From G965204755 sp965243415 (GTDB lineage Bacteria > Acidobacteriota > Vicinamibacteria > Marinacidobacterales > Marinacidobacteraceae): DNA of 64,000 bases. Positions 34,646-43,877 of the stretch are shown here, one piece after another (position 1 is the stretch's first letter; every line of letters begins with the position of its first letter). The notes beneath the pieces are model-generated. The model was given only the letters and a program-made list of their open reading frames with translations, ran no database searches and had not been told where the DNA came from. The position numbers were made by a program, and so were the translations under genes. The stretch lies in assembly GCA_965243415.1 (NCBI GenBank), contig OZ251549.1, forward strand, positions 806,001 through 870,000, read 5' to 3'.

Positions 34646-35602
34646 TTGTCTCTGCATTCCTGGATCCTGGCGCTGGCGGGGCTCGTCGGGTTGGCCTGGG
34701 GCGCGGACCGGCTGGTGGACGGGTCGTCGGGGCTGGCGCGCCGGTTCCGGGTGAGTCCGCTGGTCATCGGGCTCACCGTCGTCGCCTACGGGACCTCGGC
34801 GCCGGAGATCGGGGCCAGTCTGGTGGCGGTGCTGCGGGGCAGTCCCGGGCTGGCGGTGGGGAATGTGATCGGCAGCAACGCGGCGAACCTGGGATTGATC
34901 CTGGGGATCACGGCGGTCGTCTGTCCGTTCGTCGTCGCCCGGGGGTTGATGCGGCGGGAGTTCGGGCTGATGCTGCTCTCGACGCTGCTCCTGTGGCCCT
35001 TCGCGGTCGTCGGGGTGATTCCCCGCTCCGCCGGGATCGCGTTCCTCGCCGGGCTGGCCGCCTTCAATGTGGTGTCCGTGCGCTGGGGGCGTCGGACGGA
35101 ACCGGCGCCGGGCGGCGGAGAGGGAGATGGCGGCGCCGGGACGCTTCCGACTCCGGAACCGCTCGGCCGCAACCTCGGCCTGACCGCGCTGGGCCTCGCC
35201 GTGCTGCTCGTCGGCGCGGAACTGCTGGTGCGGGGAGGGGCGGACATCGCGCGCGGGCTGGAGGTCTCCGAAACGACGATCGGGTTCACCCTGGTGGCGC
35301 TCGGCACCAGCCTGCCGGAACTGGCGGCCTCGATCGCCGCGGTGCGCGCCGGTCAGGTGCAGATGGCGGCGGGGAATGTGATCGGGAGCAACCTCTTCAA
35401 TGTGCTGGGGGCGCTCGGCCTCTCGGCGGTGGCGGCGCCGGTGGCGATCGAGTCGGCGCTCGCCTTCGCCGAGATCCCCGGCGTGGTCGCCATCACGCTG
35501 CTCGCCGGACTCTTCATGCTCACCGGCCGGCGGGTGGCGCGGATCGAGGGGATCCTGCTGCTCGCCTCGTACGCGGCCTTCGCCGTCTTCGTGATCCTGT
35601 GA
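34646..35602 (+). CDS. CaCA family Ca2+/cation antiporter
   Basis: The 318-residue protein shows the internal duplication of the calcium/cation antiporter superfamily. The two alpha-repeats are VAYGTSAPEIGASLVA...GNVIGSNAANLGLILG and VALGTSLPELAASIAA...GNVIGSNLFNVLGALG, each with the acidic residue (TSAPE, TSLPE) that binds the ion. A short Gly/Glu-rich loop separates the halves, and about ten transmembrane helices are visible. The start is TTG 34646, 16 nt after a TACACT box. It is the first of a run of same-strand, tightly spaced genes reaching 42007. Confidence 0.92.
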   Translation: MSLHSWILALAGLVGLAWGADRLVDGSSGLARRFRVSPLVIGLTVVAYGTSAPEIGASLVAVLRGSPGLAVGNVIGSNAANLGLILGITAVVCPFVVARGLMRREFGLMLLSTLLLWPFAVVGVIPRSAGIAFLAGLAAFNVVSVRWGRRTEPAPGGGEGDGGAGTLPTPEPLGRNLGLTALGLAVLLVGAELLVRGGADIARGLEVSETTIGFTLVALGTSLPELAASIAAVRAGQVQMAAGNVIGSNLFNVLGALGLSAVAAPVAIESALAFAEIPGVVAITLLAGLFMLTGRRVARIEGILLLASYAAFAVFVIL

Positions 35603-35621
35603 CCGGCCCCGCGTCCGCCGG

Positions 35622-36689
35622 ATGACCTCCGCACCGGAACCCCCGATGACGACCGCGGCGGCCGGAAGCCGCACGCCGGGCGACCGCCCCCGGGTCGGCT
35701 TCGCCGAGGCGCCGCCGCCGGCGGTCCGCGCCCTCGCCGCCGCGGCCCTCGCCGAGTTCGACCTGCGCCTCGCGGCGGACGACTCCGCGGCCGCGGTCGA
35801 GGACGCGGTCCGGGGCGCGGAAGTCCTCATCGCCCGCCGCCGGCCGGTGGGGAGGCGCGAACTCGATCTCGCCGGGCGGCCGGCGCTGGTGGTGGCGCTC
35901 GGCCGGAACGCCACCGCCGTGGACGAGGGCGCCGTGCGGGCGACGGGCGCGGCGCTGCGAACGATCCCCCACCCCGGCGCCATCGCGGTCGCGGACCACA
36001 CGCTGGCGCTGCTCCTCGCGGTCGCCCGGCGGATCGTCGAGGGCGACCGGGGCGTCCGTTCCGGGGAGTACCGGAAGACCTCGCTCGAACCCCGGCCGAC
36101 CACGGAGCGCTCCTTCGCCTTCAACTGGCTGCGCCGGGACGATGTGTTCGTCCTCGACGGATGCGAACTGGGGCTCGTCGGTTTCGGCGCCATCGGCCAG
36201 GAAGTGGCGCGCCGGGCGCTCGGGTTCGGGATGCGGGTGCGCTATTTCATGCGCCGGCCGCTCACCGCCGACTGGAACCGGAGACTCGGCGTCGAGGCTG
36301 CTTCCTCGCTGGACGACCTGCTGGCGGGCGCCGACATCCTGAGCCTCCACCTGCCCCACACCGGGGAGACGGAGAACCTGCTCGACGCCGCCGCGCTCGA
36401 CCGCCTGAAACCGGGCGCGGTGCTCGTCAACACCGCCCGCGGCGCACTGGTGGACGAGGCGGCGCTCGGGGAACGGCTGGAGAGCGGCCGGCTCGGCGGG
36501 GCCGGGCTCGATGTGTTCCGGGACGAGCCGCTGCCGGCAGACCATCCGCTGGTCGGGGCGCCCCGCACGGTGCTGGCGCCGCACACCGGCGGGGCCGGCG
36601 CCGGCGGGCAGCGCGAACTCTTCGCCCGCTGCGCCGCCGCGATCCGGGAGTTCTTCGCCGCCGGCAACGCCGGGAGCGATTCCCGATGA
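35622..36689 (+). CDS. D-isomer-specific 2-hydroxyacid dehydrogenase
   Basis: The 355-residue protein carries the NAD-binding motif GLVGFGAIGQEVARRAL near residue 185 and the catalytic trio of this family: Arg in VNTARGALVDE, Glu in DVFRDEPLP and His in LAPHTGGAG. Family members reduce 2-keto acids to D-2-hydroxy acids or oxidise them (phosphoglycerate, glyoxylate and hydroxypyruvate reductases among them). The N-terminal 20 residues are low-complexity; ATG 35646 is an alternative start. It begins 19 bp after the antiporter gene and lies in the probable catabolic operon. Confidence 0.9.
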   Translation: MTSAPEPPMTTAAAGSRTPGDRPRVGFAEAPPPAVRALAAAALAEFDLRLAADDSAAAVEDAVRGAEVLIARRRPVGRRELDLAGRPALVVALGRNATAVDEGAVRATGAALRTIPHPGAIAVADHTLALLLAVARRIVEGDRGVRSGEYRKTSLEPRPTTERSFAFNWLRRDDVFVLDGCELGLVGFGAIGQEVARRALGFGMRVRYFMRRPLTADWNRRLGVEAASSLDDLLAGADILSLHLPHTGETENLLDAAALDRLKPGAVLVNTARGALVDEAALGERLESGRLGGAGLDVFRDEPLPADHPLVGAPRTVLAPHTGGAGAGGQRELFARCAAAIREFFAAGNAGSDSR

Positions 36690-36822
36690 GCGTCGCCGCG
36701 ATCCGCTCGGTCGGGAATCCGTCCTCCGCTCCGCGCCCGGCGCCCGAAGACCACGACCCCGGATGCCCCGGACCGGCCTCCGAAACGGAAAGACCCGACA
36801 CCGAAAGGGAGGCCCCGCGCCG

Positions 36823-37851
36823 ATGACCCGATCCGACGAAACCCTGATCCTGGGCCCGCTCGCCTGCCCGCCGGGAGAGCGCGCCGCGGGCCTCATCCCG
36901 GTGTTCGACCGGGTGGACGGCGCCCCGCTCGGCTTCCCCACGCTGGTGGTGAACGGCGCGCGGCCGGGGCCGGTACTGCTGCTCGACGGCGGCATCCACG
37001 GGGACGAACAGGAAGGGATCCTCGCGGTCGCCGAATTCCTGCGCGAGTTGGACCCGGCGGCCGTCGCCGGCGCGGTCATCGGCGTTCCCGCCATGAATGT
37101 GGCCGCCTTCGAGGCGATGTCCCGGGGGAACCCGCGCGACAGCCACACCTTCGACATGAACCGGATCTACCCCGGGCGCGAGGCCGGCTACCTGACCGAC
37201 CGGGTGGCGGCGAAACACGCGGCGACCGTCGCCGGGGCCGCCGACCTGGAGATCACCATCCATTCCGGCGGCAACATCTGCTACCTGGCGGAGACCATCT
37301 TCACCGCCTCCGACGACGCCGCGGGGCTGGAGTTGGCGCAGGCGATGGGCCCGGACTGGGAGATCGTGCTGGACACGCCGCATCCGATGGGCTCGCCGAT
37401 GGCCGAGATGCGGCGGCGGGGGAAGGCGGCGATCACCGTCGAACTCGGCGGGAGCGCGGAGACGATGCCCTCCCGGCTGCGCGCCAATGTGGAGACCCTG
37501 AAGCGGGCGATGGGGAATGTCTGCCGGCGCTACGGCCTGCTCGCCGGTGACGCGGTGTTCGCCCCGAAACTCTGGCGGGGCCGGCAGCAGGTGGTCCTGG
37601 CCGGCGCGAGCGGCATCCTGACGCCGGCCGCGGCAGGCGGGGCCGAGGCGCACCTGCGGCGGCCCGTCCGCGCCGGCCAGCCGCTGCTCACCCTCACGGA
37701 CCTGTACGGCGCCGTGGTCGAGGAGTTGGCCGCCCCCTGCGACGGGGTCCTCTTCGGCTTCCGCACCTACCCGAGCACCACCGCCGGCGACTGGACGCTC
37801 TTCTGCGGCGACGCCGAATTCGTCCCGGCAGCGCCTCCGGCGGGGCGCTGA
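36823..37851 (+). CDS. AstE/AspA-type zinc deacylase
   Basis: The 342-residue protein belongs to the succinylglutamate desuccinylase / aspartoacylase family of M14-like zinc enzymes. The zinc ligands are in LLLDGGIHGDEQEG (HxxE) and in EITIHSGGN. DMNRIYPGREAGYLTDRVA and ITVELGGS complete the active site. Such enzymes remove N-acyl groups from amino acids. The operon context (hydroxyacid dehydrogenase before, permease and SDR after) suggests deacylation of an imported N-acyl compound; the compound itself is unknown. ATG 36823 follows a GAAAGGGA stretch. Confidence 0.9.
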   Translation: MTRSDETLILGPLACPPGERAAGLIPVFDRVDGAPLGFPTLVVNGARPGPVLLLDGGIHGDEQEGILAVAEFLRELDPAAVAGAVIGVPAMNVAAFEAMSRGNPRDSHTFDMNRIYPGREAGYLTDRVAAKHAATVAGAADLEITIHSGGNICYLAETIFTASDDAAGLELAQAMGPDWEIVLDTPHPMGSPMAEMRRRGKAAITVELGGSAETMPSRLRANVETLKRAMGNVCRRYGLLAGDAVFAPKLWRGRQQVVLAGASGILTPAAAGGAEAHLRRPVRAGQPLLTLTDLYGAVVEELAAPCDGVLFGFRTYPSTTAGDWTLFCGDAEFVPAAPPAGR

Positions 37852-37927
37852 CCGGGCCGAGGCGGAGTCCGATGGTCCCCCGATCACCGCCCGGACCGGG
37901 CTTCCGCGCCGAAGGGAGGGGCTTCCC

Positions 37928-39139
37928 GTGATCGGCGAACCGCTGCCGCTGCTCGCGTTCCTGCTGCTGCTGGTCGCCCTGGCGCGGGAAGCGGAGGAGC
38001 GCTACGCGCCGATCCGCAAGATCAGTTCGGCCGTCGTCTGCACCCTGCTGGGGATCCTGCTGGCGAATGTGGGGGTGATCCCGCGGGGCGGCGAATTCCT
38101 GGGCTCCGTCTCGCGCTACGCGATCCCGTACGCGATCGTGCTCTTCGTCCTTTCCACCCGGCTCGCCGACCTGCGCCGGGCCGGCCCCCGGATGGTCCTG
38201 GGGTTCGGCCTCGCCGGGTTCGCCACCTTCTGCGGCGCGGTGGGGGCGAGCCTGCTCTTCGCCGGGATCCTGGGGCCGGAGACCTGGAAACTGGGCGGCA
38301 CCTTCGCCGGCGCCTTCTGGGGCGGCGGGCTGAACTTCGCCGCCGTCGGCCAGGGGCTCGAGATGACGGAGAGCCTGTTCGCCGGGGCTTTCGTCGTGGA
38401 CAACCTTTCCACGGTCCCCTGGATGCTGACCCAGGTGGCCCTCGCTTCGGCGTTCGCCGCCGTGTTCCGCCGGCGCGGCGGCGGCCCCGAGCCGGCCGCG
38501 GTCGCCGCCGGCGCTGCCGCCACCACTACGGGCAGCCCGGCGGAAGCGGAGGCCGAAGCCGACGAGGACGCGGATGCGGAGACCGAGGCGCTGCGGCGCA
38601 CCTGGACCGAAGGCGCGCTCGGCATCACCCACCTGGCGGTGCTGGCGGCGCTGCCGCTCCTCGCGCTCGCGGCGGCCGGACTGCTGTCGCGCGCGCTCCC
38701 GGGCGTTCCCGAGGTGCTGTGGCTCACCACCATCGCCCTGGTCCTCGCCCAGGTCCCGGCGATCGCCCGCCTGCGCGGCTCGGCGATGCTCTCCTACTTC
38801 GCGCTCCACCTGTTCTTCCTGGTCATCGGCGCGGCCTCCGATGTGCGCGAAGTGGTCTCCGCCGGGCCCTGGCTGTTCCTCTACATGATCTCCATCCTCG
38901 CGGTCCACGGGGCGGTGCTCTACGGGTTCGGCTGGCTGCTGCGCTTCGACCTGGCGACGGTGACCCTGTCGAGCCAGGCGGCGGTGGGCGGGCCCGGCTC
39001 GGCGCTCGCGCTGGGGATGGCGCTGCGCTGGCGGGAACGGATCGCCCCGGCGGTCATCATGGGCATCTTCGGCTACGGGTTCGGCAACTACCTCGGCTTC
39101 GGGACCGCCTGGCTGTTGCTGGCTCTCCTCGGCGGATGA
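37928..39139 (+). CDS. DUF819 family membrane permease
   Basis: The 403-residue polytopic protein has about ten transmembrane segments in two halves, with family motifs GTFAGAFWGGGLNFAAVGQGL and TLSSQAAVGGPGSALALGMA. The halves are separated by an Ala/Glu/Asp-rich cytoplasmic loop around residues 185-215. DUF819 proteins are putative transporters of small organic acids or amino-acid-like compounds. The start codon is GTG 37928. The stop codon overlaps the SDR start (ATGA), indicating coupling, and the upstream neighbour is the deacylase. Confidence 0.9.
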   Translation: MIGEPLPLLAFLLLLVALAREAEERYAPIRKISSAVVCTLLGILLANVGVIPRGGEFLGSVSRYAIPYAIVLFVLSTRLADLRRAGPRMVLGFGLAGFATFCGAVGASLLFAGILGPETWKLGGTFAGAFWGGGLNFAAVGQGLEMTESLFAGAFVVDNLSTVPWMLTQVALASAFAAVFRRRGGGPEPAAVAAGAAATTTGSPAEAEAEADEDADAETEALRRTWTEGALGITHLAVLAALPLLALAAAGLLSRALPGVPEVLWLTTIALVLAQVPAIARLRGSAMLSYFALHLFFLVIGAASDVREVVSAGPWLFLYMISILAVHGAVLYGFGWLLRFDLATVTLSSQAAVGGPGSALALGMALRWRERIAPAVIMGIFGYGFGNYLGFGTAWLLLALLGG

Positions 39140-39951
39140 AGCCGGAAACGGGGGATCGCCGCGGCGGCCCGCTCCGGGGCGCCACGGTGCTCGTCACCGG
39201 CGCCGCGCGCGGCCTCGGGGCGGCGGCCACCCGGGCGCTCGCCGCCGAAGGCGCCCGCTGCCTCCTGGTGGATGTCCTGCGCGAGGAATCGACGCAACTC
39301 GGAATGGAGGTCGCCCGCGGCGACGCGCGTACGGTCCGGCTGATCGGCGCCGACCTCGCCGATCCGGAGCATCTGCCCCGGGCCGTGGCCCTTGCCGCGG
39401 AGGCGGCGCAGGGCGACCTGACCGCGTTCGTCCACTGCGCCGGGGTTCTGCACGAAGGCCCCGTCGAGACGACGAGCGACGAGCAGTGGGGCCGAACGCT
39501 CGCGGTCAACCTGACCTCCGCCTTCTTCCTGGTCCGGGAACTCGCGCCGCTCCTGGCCGCGAACGGCGGCGGCTCCGTCGTCCTCACCAGTTCCCGCGCC
39601 GGAATCCGGGGGTTCGCCGGCGAAGCCGCCTACTGCGCCAGCAAGTTCGGCCTCGAGGGTCTCTCGCAGGCGCTCGCGGCGGAATGGCGGGGTTCCGGGG
39701 TGAGCGCCAACACGATCACCCCCGGCGCCCGGATCAAACCCACCGGCCTGACCACCGAAGCGGAGGCCCGCCTGCCGGCCGCCGAACGCTCCTGGGGTTC
39801 CGCCGCCCCCCTGGGCCCGGCCTTCCCCGCCCTGGCCCTGCTCCGCGGCTCCCCCACCGGCCGCCGCTTCCGCGCCGACCGCGTGGCCGCCGCCGTCCGG
39901 GAACACGGCCTCCCCCTCCCCGAATCTGCCTGGGACACCCTCCCGGAATAG
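39136..39951 (+). CDS. short-chain dehydrogenase/reductase
   Basis: The 271-residue protein has the SDR cofactor motif TGAARGLGAAA (residues about 22-32), the NAG-like HCAGVLHEG, catalytic Ser in VVLTSSRAG and YxxxK as YCASK. An acidic residue at the end of beta-2 (LVDVLRE) points to NAD(H) preference. The C-terminal 60 residues are shortened and proline-rich compared with typical SDRs. Its ATG overlaps the permease stop. The substrate is unknown but should belong to the same pathway as the deacylase and hydroxyacid dehydrogenase. Confidence 0.9.
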   Translation: MKPETGDRRGGPLRGATVLVTGAARGLGAAATRALAAEGARCLLVDVLREESTQLGMEVARGDARTVRLIGADLADPEHLPRAVALAAEAAQGDLTAFVHCAGVLHEGPVETTSDEQWGRTLAVNLTSAFFLVRELAPLLAANGGGSVVLTSSRAGIRGFAGEAAYCASKFGLEGLSQALAAEWRGSGVSANTITPGARIKPTGLTTEAEARLPAAERSWGSAAPLGPAFPALALLRGSPTGRRFRADRVAAAVREHGLPLPESAWDTLPE

Positions 39952-39955
39952 CGGC

Positions 39956-42007
39956 ATGCCTGTTCGGCCGGTTCGGCGTGGAAGCGCTTCGGAAGGAAGA
40001 ACGGATGCGAGGCGGGTGGTGAGTCACTGCTGTCCGATTCCGGTGGCGGACCGGGCGCTCTCGCTGCCGGAGGGGCGAGCGGTGGAGTTGCCGGAGTCGG
40101 GTCTCTCGAGGGAACTCACGGCCCGGCTGCGGCAGGCGCTGCTCGGCGGGGAGACGCACTACACGGCGCGGCCCGGGATTCCGGAGTTGCGGGCGGCGGT
40201 TCGGGAGCGGCTCCTCGCGGCGGGCCTCGGGGGCGCGGGGGAAGTGGTGATCACCGCCGGGCGGGAAGAGGCGCTGTTCGTGGCGCTCGCCGGGGCGCGG
40301 GAGGCGGCGCGCGCCGAGGGTCGGCTCGGAGGCCGCGCCCCGGGAGAGGGGCGGGTGCTGTTTCCGGCGGCCGGGGCCCGGGATCCGGCATTCCTTGCAG
40401 CCTGCGGGGTGCTGGATCTCCGTCCGACGACCGTTGCCGGAGACCCGGCGACCGGGGTGGCGGCGGTCGCCCTTCTCGACGCGCCGGAGGCCGTGGCGAG
40501 TTCGGAGGAAGCACCCTCGAGCGAGGCGGACCGGGGGGCGCTGCCGATCCTGGATCTCGGGGACGGACTGCCGCGTCTGGCGCCCGGGGCGCTCGGCGGG
40601 GTCGGCGCCGGAACGGTGCTCGTCGGGTCGCTCGACGGGTGGCCGGCGTTGGCCGGGTTCCGGGTGGGCTTCTTCTTCGCGCCGACAGCGGTGCTGCCCC
40701 GGTTGCGAGGTCTGAAGCAGGCGATCTCAATCTGCACCGCCGCCCCCTCGCAGCGGGCGGCGGCGCTGGTCCTGGGCGCGAAGGCCCCGGCGACCGCCCC
40801 TACGGCGCCGAAATCGTCGGCCGAGTCCGGGAAGCGGGTGACGGTGAAGGACGACGCGCGCTATTCGCTCATGGAACTGGCGGCGCGGCTCCCGGGCGTG
40901 GTGAGCCTCGGGCGCGGCGACCCCGACGCCGACGCGCCGCCGAAGGTGATCGAGGCCGCCGGCGCCGCTGCCGGAACGACGGAGACGCTGGACCCCCGGG
41001 GACAGGCCTGGCTCCGGGAGGCCATCGCGCGGCGGGAGGCGGAGCGCACCGGGGTCGAGTGGGACCCGGAGCGGGAGGTGCTCGTCACCGGCGGGGCGCA
41101 GGAAGGGATCGCCGCCGCCCTGCTGGCGCTCGTCGGACCCGAGGAAGAGGTGCTGCTGGCCGATCCGCGGTACACCTCGTACGAGACCGCCATCCGGCTG
41201 GCGCGGGGGCGGATGACGCCGGTGCGCTGCGGCCCGGACCGCGGCGACCTCCGCCCCGGGAGTCGGGACGCGGACTTCGGGATGCGGGCCGACCGGACCG
41301 GGGAGGCGCTGGCGCGGACGACCCGCCCCCGACTGCTGGTGGTCGTGAACTTCCAGAACCCCACCGGCGCCCGCACCCGCTCCGAGGAAGTGGAATCCCT
41401 CTGCCGGCTGGCCGACCGGCATCACCTCTGGGTGCTCTCCGACGAGGTGTACGCGGAGATGGCGCTCGACGGCGAGGGGCCGATCCGCTCCCCGGCGGCG
41501 GTGTCCGGGATGCGGAACCGGACGCTCACGCTCGGCAGCGTCTCCAAGACCTGGGCGATGACCGGATTCCGGATCGGTTACCTCACCGGCCCGGCGGACG
41601 CCGTCGCCGCCTGTGCCCGGGTCCGGGCCGCGATCTCCGGCCCTTCCCCGCTCTTCTCGCAGCGGGCGGCGGCCGCGGCGCTGCGCGACGCCGGCGAGTT
41701 CCCCGCCGCACTGCGGGCGCTCTACGCGCCGAGGCGGCGGCTGCTGCTGGACGGCCTGTCGAGTCTCGGCATCCCGGTCGCCGCGCACGGCGGCGGTTTC
41801 TTCGTCTGGGCGGACATCTCCCGCTTCGGGATGCCGGCCGCGGTGTTCTGCCGCCGCCTGCTGATCGAGGCGCGGGTCCTGGTGTTCCCCGGCACGGCCT
41901 TCGGCGAGTCCTGGGGCGACCGGGTGCGCATCTCGATGCTGCAGTCCGAGGACTCCATCGAGGAAGCGCTGGCCCGGATTCGACGCTTCGCCGCCGCTTC
42001 GGCGTAA
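39956..42007 (+). CDS. tandem class I aminotransferase; first domain lacks the PLP lysine
   Basis: The frame holds two fold-type I aminotransferase domains. The second (about residues 300-683) is complete: GDPDADAPPKVIEAA, VTGGAQEGIAAAL, VVNFQNPTGARTR, VLSDEVYAEM, PLP lysine Lys531 in GSVSKTWAMTGFRIGY, and the terminal arginine in VRISML. The first (about residues 30-285) follows the same plan (HYTARPGIPELRAAVRERL, VITAGREEALFVAL), but at the PLP site reads GSLDGWPALAGFRVGF, with Gly228 in place of lysine. It is therefore a pseudo-aminotransferase domain. The start could be ATG 39956 (5 nt after the SDR stop) or GTG 40016/40019, since the first 20 residues look non-native. Substrate unknown; it may serve the preceding operon. 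Confidence 0.85.
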   Translation: MPVRPVRRGSASEGRTDARRVVSHCCPIPVADRALSLPEGRAVELPESGLSRELTARLRQALLGGETHYTARPGIPELRAAVRERLLAAGLGGAGEVVITAGREEALFVALAGAREAARAEGRLGGRAPGEGRVLFPAAGARDPAFLAACGVLDLRPTTVAGDPATGVAAVALLDAPEAVASSEEAPSSEADRGALPILDLGDGLPRLAPGALGGVGAGTVLVGSLDGWPALAGFRVGFFFAPTAVLPRLRGLKQAISICTAAPSQRAAALVLGAKAPATAPTAPKSSAESGKRVTVKDDARYSLMELAARLPGVVSLGRGDPDADAPPKVIEAAGAAAGTTETLDPRGQAWLREAIARREAERTGVEWDPEREVLVTGGAQEGIAAALLALVGPEEEVLLADPRYTSYETAIRLARGRMTPVRCGPDRGDLRPGSRDADFGMRADRTGEALARTTRPRLLVVVNFQNPTGARTRSEEVESLCRLADRHHLWVLSDEVYAEMALDGEGPIRSPAAVSGMRNRTLTLGSVSKTWAMTGFRIGYLTGPADAVAACARVRAAISGPSPLFSQRAAAAALRDAGEFPAALRALYAPRRRLLLDGLSSLGIPVAAHGGGFFVWADISRFGMPAAVFCRRLLIEARVLVFPGTAFGESWGDRVRISMLQSEDSIEEALARIRRFAAASA

Positions 42008-42565
42008 CCGTCGGCCCGAACTCCCGCCGGCGCCTCCGGCCCGGAGGGCGACCGTCCCCGCCCGTCGGGCCCCCGCCCCGGGACCCGGTTCCCGGGTGGA
42101 CGCGCGCAGCGGGCGTGATCGAATCCACCGGCAAGAGCGCCGCCGACGAGCGCCTCCCGACCGGCCCTTCCGAGAGCCCGGAACACCGGTACCCGTTCCG
42201 TGCCTCCAGCCGGGGCAGACGGAACGCTTCGGCCAGCTTCGTCGGCGGTCTGCCGGTCGCGGGAGGCACTCGTTGCGGGCCTGGGGCGACTCGCGGTGAA
42301 CGCGTCGAATGCGGGGATCTGCAGCCCGTCCGGGAACGGGACTCTTCGAGAGATGCTCCGAGCGCGTCCGGAACTCGGGTGGCCGGGCGCCGAGACGCTG
42401 TCCGGGACGGCCGGCCGGTCATGAAGTCGAAGGCTCGATTCCGGCCCGACTCGGCCGCTCGCCGGCGTCGGGGCCCACTCCGGTCGCGCGACGGTTCGCG
42501 GTCCGCCGGAACGGAGCGGGGGCCGGCCGGTGGCGCGGCAGGCTCCTCGGAGGCGGATCGGTTCC
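42008..42565. other. spacer without a recognisable gene
   Basis: The 558-bp GC-rich spacer lies between the aminotransferase stop and the promoter of the ATPase gene. Short open frames occur in all directions but none shows a domain. No RNA gene or terminator hairpin with a T-run was seen. Confidence 0.5.
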
Positions 42566-42571
42566 TATACT
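42566..42571 (+). promoter_or_regulatory. -10 box of a leaderless ATPase mRNA
   Basis: TATACT, a five-of-six match, ends 9 nt before the GTG at 42581. A transcript would begin within a few nucleotides of the start codon. This decides for GTG 42581 over the upstream GTG at 42530, which would precede the promoter. Confidence 0.55.
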
Positions 42572-42580
42572 TCGACCGTC

Positions 42581-43711
42581 GTGGGCAGACCGACCGGTCG
42601 CGGTCCGTTTCGACCGGGACTCGGAGGGCTTCCCCCGTACTTCGCGGGACGGGAAGCGGAACAGGCCCTGTTCCGGGACTTCTTCGCGTCGTTGGTGGAG
42701 GGCGAGCCCCCGGCCACGGCCGTGGTTCTCTGCGGCCCGCGCGGCAACGGCAAGACGGCGCTCCTCCGGTGGGCGGAGCGCGAGGCGAACTCGCGGGAGG
42801 GCCTCGAAGCGGAGTGGCTCACGGCGGCGGACATTCCCACCGCGGCGGAAACCGCTTCCCAACTCCGGGTGACTTCCCTGCTGCGGCGACGGGCGCCGCA
42901 GAGCGCATCGGTGGCCGGGGTCTCCGTCGGGCTGCGGAGTCCGGACGGCCCTGCTCGCCTGGCGCGAGCGCTGGCCGAGCGGGCGAGTGCCCGGCCGCTG
43001 GTGCTCTTCCTCGACGAGGCCCATACCCTCACGCCCGAAGCCGGCCACCTGCTCCTGAACGCCGCGCAGGAGGCCGGCGCCGTCTCCCCGTTCCTTCTGG
43101 TCTTGGCTGGAACCCCCGATCTTCCGGCGCGGCTGTCCGAGATGAGCGCCTCGTTCCGGGGCCGGGCGGAGAAAGTCCGCCTCGGCCGCCTCGAGGAAGG
43201 GCCGACTGCGGAGGCGATTCGCCGGCCCCTGCGGGTTGAGGGAATTGCGCTCGACGAAGACGCGCTGGCGTCGATCGTCCGCGAGAGTCACGGGTATCCG
43301 TACTTCACCCAACTCTGGGGCGGTGCAGTCTGGAAGGCCCTCCGTCGCGCGCCCGGGAGCGGGAATCGCGTGACGCCCGAAGTCCTGGAGGCTGCGTCCT
43401 CGATGTTCGAGGAGAAGCGGAACGACTACTACCTCGACCGCTTCTACGAACTCCAGAAACGGGATCTGCTGGAGGCGGCCCGAGTCGTCGCGGAGGCGTT
43501 CCGGCATCGTTCCCGGTTGGATGACCGCGAATACCGCGCCGCGGTACGGCAAGCGGAGAACGAAGACTCCGGCCCGAGTGCCCCGGAAGCCGGCATCGCT
43601 CTCGAACACCTGGGATTCGTGTGGAAGACGAAGAGCCTCCCCGGGTGGGAGGCCGGCATTCCCAGTCTGATGGACTACATCCGCGAGTACGCGCCGGCCC
43701 CGAACCGCTGA
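42581..43711 (+). CDS. orphan AAA ATPase (ORC/STAND-like)
   Basis: The 376-residue protein begins with a short Gly/Pro-rich stretch and then YFAGREAEQALFRDFF, Walker A CGPRGNGKTAL near residue 55 and Walker B PLVLFLDEAHTL. VLAGTPDLPARL follows as a sensor-1-like strand, and a C-terminal winged-helix-like part contains SHGYPYFTQLWG. This arrangement is typical of ORC/CDC6-like and STAND-type ATPases carried by mobile and defence loci. No partner gene is adjacent: the flotillin on the opposite strand belongs to another operon. The sequence is moderately AT-richer than its surroundings. Function unknown. Confidence 0.85.
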   Translation: MGRPTGRGPFRPGLGGLPPYFAGREAEQALFRDFFASLVEGEPPATAVVLCGPRGNGKTALLRWAEREANSREGLEAEWLTAADIPTAAETASQLRVTSLLRRRAPQSASVAGVSVGLRSPDGPARLARALAERASARPLVLFLDEAHTLTPEAGHLLLNAAQEAGAVSPFLLVLAGTPDLPARLSEMSASFRGRAEKVRLGRLEEGPTAEAIRRPLRVEGIALDEDALASIVRESHGYPYFTQLWGGAVWKALRRAPGSGNRVTPEVLEAASSMFEEKRNDYYLDRFYELQKRDLLEAARVVAEAFRHRSRLDDREYRAAVRQAENEDSGPSAPEAGIALEHLGFVWKTKSLPGWEAGIPSLMDYIREYAPAPNR

Positions 43712-43877
43712 CCGAGGGAAGGCGTCGGCGCTCGACGCCGCAAGGAACCCGGCGCCCCGGACGCCGGCGTTGCCGGACGAGAATCTACGCGTCAACCGCT
43801 ACGCGTCGACCGGTCCGACCGCAGTCGAACCGGGGAGCCCGCCCCCGGGGACCGAAGTCCCCGGGGCGGGTCGGGAC

